Part shown: positions 62,142-64,000 of the stretch, one piece after another
How the letters are laid out: every line of letters starts with the position of its first letter
Numbering within the stretch: position 1 is the stretch's first letter
NCBI GenBank assembly: GCA_910577505.1
Contig: CAJTLN010000002.1
Span: forward strand, 440,916 to 504,915
DNA: 64,000 nt
DNA from: an uncultured Bacilli bacterium
GTDB lineage: Bacteria > Bacillota_I > Bacilli_A > RF39 > UBA660
Reading direction: 5' to 3'
The notes under the pieces: model-generated
Seen by the model: only the letters and a program-made list of their open reading frames with translations
Told to the model about the DNA's origin: nothing
The model's database searches: none
Translations under genes and position numbers: made by a program

Positions 62142-63644
62142 CTATGCTTTATGTCCACCTATTTGATTATTTCTTTCAATGGCAGTAGATTCTTTTTTTA
62201 GATTTGTTCCTTTAAGAATGGCATTTTTACCGAAACGATTTCTTAAATTTAGCAAAGTTTCTTGCATTTTATGTTCTTTTTCTAAATCCTCTTTTTCGGC
62301 CTTTTCTTTACGCTCTTGCTCTTCATAATCAGTAAATAAATCAAATTGTTTTATTTCGTGCTTTTCTCTTATTTCAGATTCTTTAGATAAGTTTGCGACG
62401 TATATATTTATTTTTTTAATAAGCATTTTTTTATTTATTATTATATCGTATAATTTTAAGAATCCTTCCACTATAAGTTTAGTAGAGGATGTTTTTTTCT
62501 TTAAACGATGAGTTCCATGAGCAGGTTTAGGAACACTTCTACCATATCTATCTGTTACTATTTCACCTAGATAGTATTTACTATATTCAGGATTTGTTAA
62601 GCATTCTATATCATAATCGATGTGTAAAACTAATTGATCTGTTACATAATTTTTAGATACTAAATCTAAACTTATGGCTTCAGCCATCTCTTTTATTACT
62701 ACTTTTGTTTTTTCGTAATCATATGAACATAATAGGACTTGACCTGAACAAAGACTTTTAGCTTGGGGTTTAAATGCTTTTACATCTTCGATTGTAGTTG
62801 GTTCATACCCCCAGCTATGATCAATTAGAAGCTCGGCATTTATACCAAATATTTTGTATAATAGTTCTTCATTTGTTACTGAACATCTGGCAACATCTCC
62901 CATTGTATAAATGTTATACTCAGAAAGACGATTAGCATATCCTTTGCCAACACGCCAAAAGTCTGTTAATGGTTTATGTCCCCACAATAATTTACGATAT
63001 GACATTTCATCTAACTTAGCAATTCTTACTCCTTCTTTATTTGGCTCTGCATGTTTAGCCATTATGTCCATTGCTACTTTACATAGATACATATTGGTTC
63101 CTATTCCTGCCGTTGCTGTAATACCTGTTGTATTATAAACATCAGTAATCATTTTTGTAACTAATTCCTTTGGTGTTAATTTATATAATTTTAAATATTT
63201 GGTTAAATCACAAAATATTTCATCAATTGAATAAGCGTATATGTCCTCGGGTGCAATGTATTTTAAATATACGTTATAAATTCTGGTACTGTATTCTAAG
63301 TATGTTGCCATTCTTGGAGGTGCTACTAAATAGCTTATTTCAAGATTTTTATTATTCTTTAATTCCTCGCTATCATAAGATTTTCCTATAAATTTATTAA
63401 TTTTATTTTTATATTTTCGCTCTTTATTTACTTCTCTTAATTTTTGAATAACTTCAAAAAGTCGAGCTCTTCCACCTATTCCATATTTTTTTAAGGATGG
63501 GGAGACAGCTAGGCAAATGGTTTTTTCAGTTCTTGTAATATCTGCTACTACCAGATTTGTTGTTAATGGATTTAACTTTCTTTCTTGGCATTCGACTGAA
63601 GCATAAAACGATTTTAAATCTATTGATGCATAAATTCGATTCAT
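62142..63644 (-). CDS. Y-family DNA polymerase (UmuC/ImpB type)
   Basis: 500 residues. Palm metal site ASIDLKSFYASVE (Asp9), catalytic YSIDEIFCDL, a fingers/thumb region and a little-finger domain, plus a ~70-residue Lys/Glu-rich tail. Translesion polymerase of the UvrX/YqjW type, able to copy damaged DNA with low fidelity. The start follows AGGTGAAGAA, and a LexA-like site lies ~45 bases upstream. Operon continues into YolD, GNAT and perhaps the hydrolase. Confidence 0.94.
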   Translation of the reverse strand: MNRIYASIDLKSFYASVECQERKLNPLTTNLVVADITRTEKTICLAVSPSLKKYGIGGRARLFEVIQKLREVNKERKYKNKINKFIGKSYDSEELKNNKNLEISYLVAPPRMATYLEYSTRIYNVYLKYIAPEDIYAYSIDEIFCDLTKYLKLYKLTPKELVTKMITDVYNTTGITATAGIGTNMYLCKVAMDIMAKHAEPNKEGVRIAKLDEMSYRKLLWGHKPLTDFWRVGKGYANRLSEYNIYTMGDVARCSVTNEELLYKIFGINAELLIDHSWGYEPTTIEDVKAFKPQAKSLCSGQVLLCSYDYEKTKVVIKEMAEAISLDLVSKNYVTDQLVLHIDYDIECLTNPEYSKYYLGEIVTDRYGRSVPKPAHGTHRLKKKTSSTKLIVEGFLKLYDIIINKKMLIKKINIYVANLSKESEIREKHEIKQFDLFTDYEEQERKEKAEKEDLEKEHKMQETLLNLRNRFGKNAILKGTNLKKESTAIERNNQIGGHKA

Positions 63645-63688
63645 TTCTTCACCTCATCTAGTATTAATATATCATATTTCACTGATAT

Positions 63689-63702
63689 AAACAAACGTTT
63701 GT
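63689..63702. promoter_or_regulatory. LexA-box-like palindrome upstream of the SOS polymerase
   Basis: The 12-base palindrome ACAAACGTTTGT (63691-63702) contains AAAC-N4-GTTT (63689-63700), close to Bacillota LexA sites of the GAAC-N4-GTTT/GTTC kind. On the minus strand it overlaps a possible -35 (TTGTTT) with a TATATT -10 17 bases on. Confidence 0.6.
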
Positions 63703-63716
63703 GTTTGACAACTAAA

Positions 63717-63741
63717 AAAGTAAATCATCGCGATTTACTTT
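63717..63741 (-). terminator. Terminator of the Rpn-like gene
   Basis: Ten-base arms AAAGTAAATC and GATTTACTTT, five-base loop, T run on the minus strand. Same arms as at 57004-57027. Confidence 0.8.
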
Positions 63742-64000
63742 AGAATATCTTCTATTTTTTCTATAGATATGTTGGTCATTTTACTTATTTCTTCGGAAGA
63801 CATACCATTTTTAAACATATTTCTTATAAGTTCTGCTTGACCTTCTGCTCTTCCTTCTTTACGACCTTCTTCTCGGCCTTCTTCTCGGCCTTCTTGAAGT
63901 CCTTGCCTTTTACACTCCTCTTTCCATGCTAAATCATGGTCATATGCTTCCCTTAAATCATCTGTCATACAAAACTTAACTTGTTCTTTTACACTATTTT
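63735..64000 (-). CDS. C-terminal end of a Rpn/PD-(D/E)XK-type protein, cut by the window edge
   Basis: The frame is open to the right edge (reading NSVKEQVKFC before the first ATG at 63968), so this is the tail of a longer gene. It carries the Glu/Arg/Gly repeat GREEGREEGRKEGRAEGQAE and a small helix ending MSSEEISKMTNISIEKIEDILK (cited in part as MSSEEISKMTNISIEKI). These are typical tails of Rpn-family recombination-promoting nucleases or transposase-associated proteins. The catalytic domain lies outside the window. Confidence 0.78.
   Translation of the reverse strand, partial: NSVKEQVKFCMTDDLREAYDHDLAWKEECKRQGLQEGREEGREEGRKEGRAEGQAELIRNMFKNGMSSEEISKMTNISIEKIEDILK

Noticed and set aside
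57004..63741. Identical terminator arms AAAGTAAATC/GATTTACTTT at 57004-57027 and 63717-63741 as a mobile repeat
   Set aside because: Only the short stem is shared, loops differ, and flanks are unrelated; convergence of terminator sequences is sufficient.
1..64000. Many open frames of 60-270 codons on the strand opposite real genes (for example 4793-5608, 2160-2567, 41290-41637)
   Set aside because: They are complete shadows of well-supported genes, lack ribosome sites, and their translations are composition-biased without domains.
1..64000. Mycoplasma-type code (TGA as Trp)
   Set aside because: TGA is used as a normal stop, including in ATGA gene junctions at 26779-26782 and 51066-51069, and Trp residues are encoded by TGG.

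Overview
The window comes from a strongly AT-rich, Gram-positive-type bacterium. TGA is a normal stop (for example at 6173-6175 and in several ATGA gene junctions), so this is not a recoded mycoplasma. A complete peptidoglycan toolkit (mraY, a PASTA-type class B PBP, an FtsW/RodA protein, two D,D-carboxypeptidases), a sortase-B-like protein, Bce-type ABC/two-component genes, YtxH, YolD and several membrane-tethered XRE regulators point to a low-GC Bacillota. An uncultured gut lineage of the Bacilli (RF39/Erysipelotrichales-like) is my guess, not something the sequence proves. I see no rRNA, tRNA, CRISPR array, insertion sequence or prophage block.

Layout. 1-8137 (minus): an acyl-AMP ligase, a hybrid histidine kinase with two receivers, an Hpt-receiver protein, two PlsC-like acyltransferase paralogues (one without the catalytic motif) and a second, window-cut kinase. 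This looks like a phosphorelay beside acyl/lipid enzymes. 8203-17218 (mostly minus): a RhuM-Fic protein with a premature stop, an FAD dehydrogenase, a split membrane protein, pyrH behind a short leader ORF plus hairpin, a secreted protein, maf, the sortase-like protein, ftsW and dacA. 17343-22080: a tight plus-strand operon (GT2 glycosyltransferase, archaeal-type SAM synthetase, HPr-kinase-like P-loop protein, Nudix hydrolase) facing a convergent DUF3419/BtaA-like SAM-dependent transferase. This is the best candidate for an undescribed pathway. 22205-25238: PBP and mraY. 25295-31406: rRNA/tRNA-modification genes, a second carboxypeptidase and a GH3 enzyme. 31440-38396: a Fur-rubrerythrin unit with a clear promoter and operator, a membrane MerR regulator with a textbook operator, MgtC, a frameshifted ECF sigma factor with its membrane partner, a queuosine-precursor transporter and an SDR. 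38571-38852: a 25-residue hydrophobic peptide gene and structured RNA elements, resembling a type I toxin locus. 39669-51728: a Bce-like ABC transporter with YxeA, DUF5301 and small membrane partners, an M23/SH3 hydrolase, a split zincin, and a Bce-like kinase/regulator pair. 52437-64000: an arylsulfotransferase with a CPHC thioredoxin partner, two more XRE proteins, GT8, an alpha/beta hydrolase, a YolD/Y-family polymerase SOS unit and a cut Rpn-type gene.

Two themes recur. First, four paralogous XRE regulators carry a membrane helix and an extracytoplasmic tail. Second, five genes are broken by single-base shifts, and each is repaired by changing one homopolymer by one base. That pattern suggests assembly error at least as much as biology, so these genes are annotated as single loci with the evidence given.
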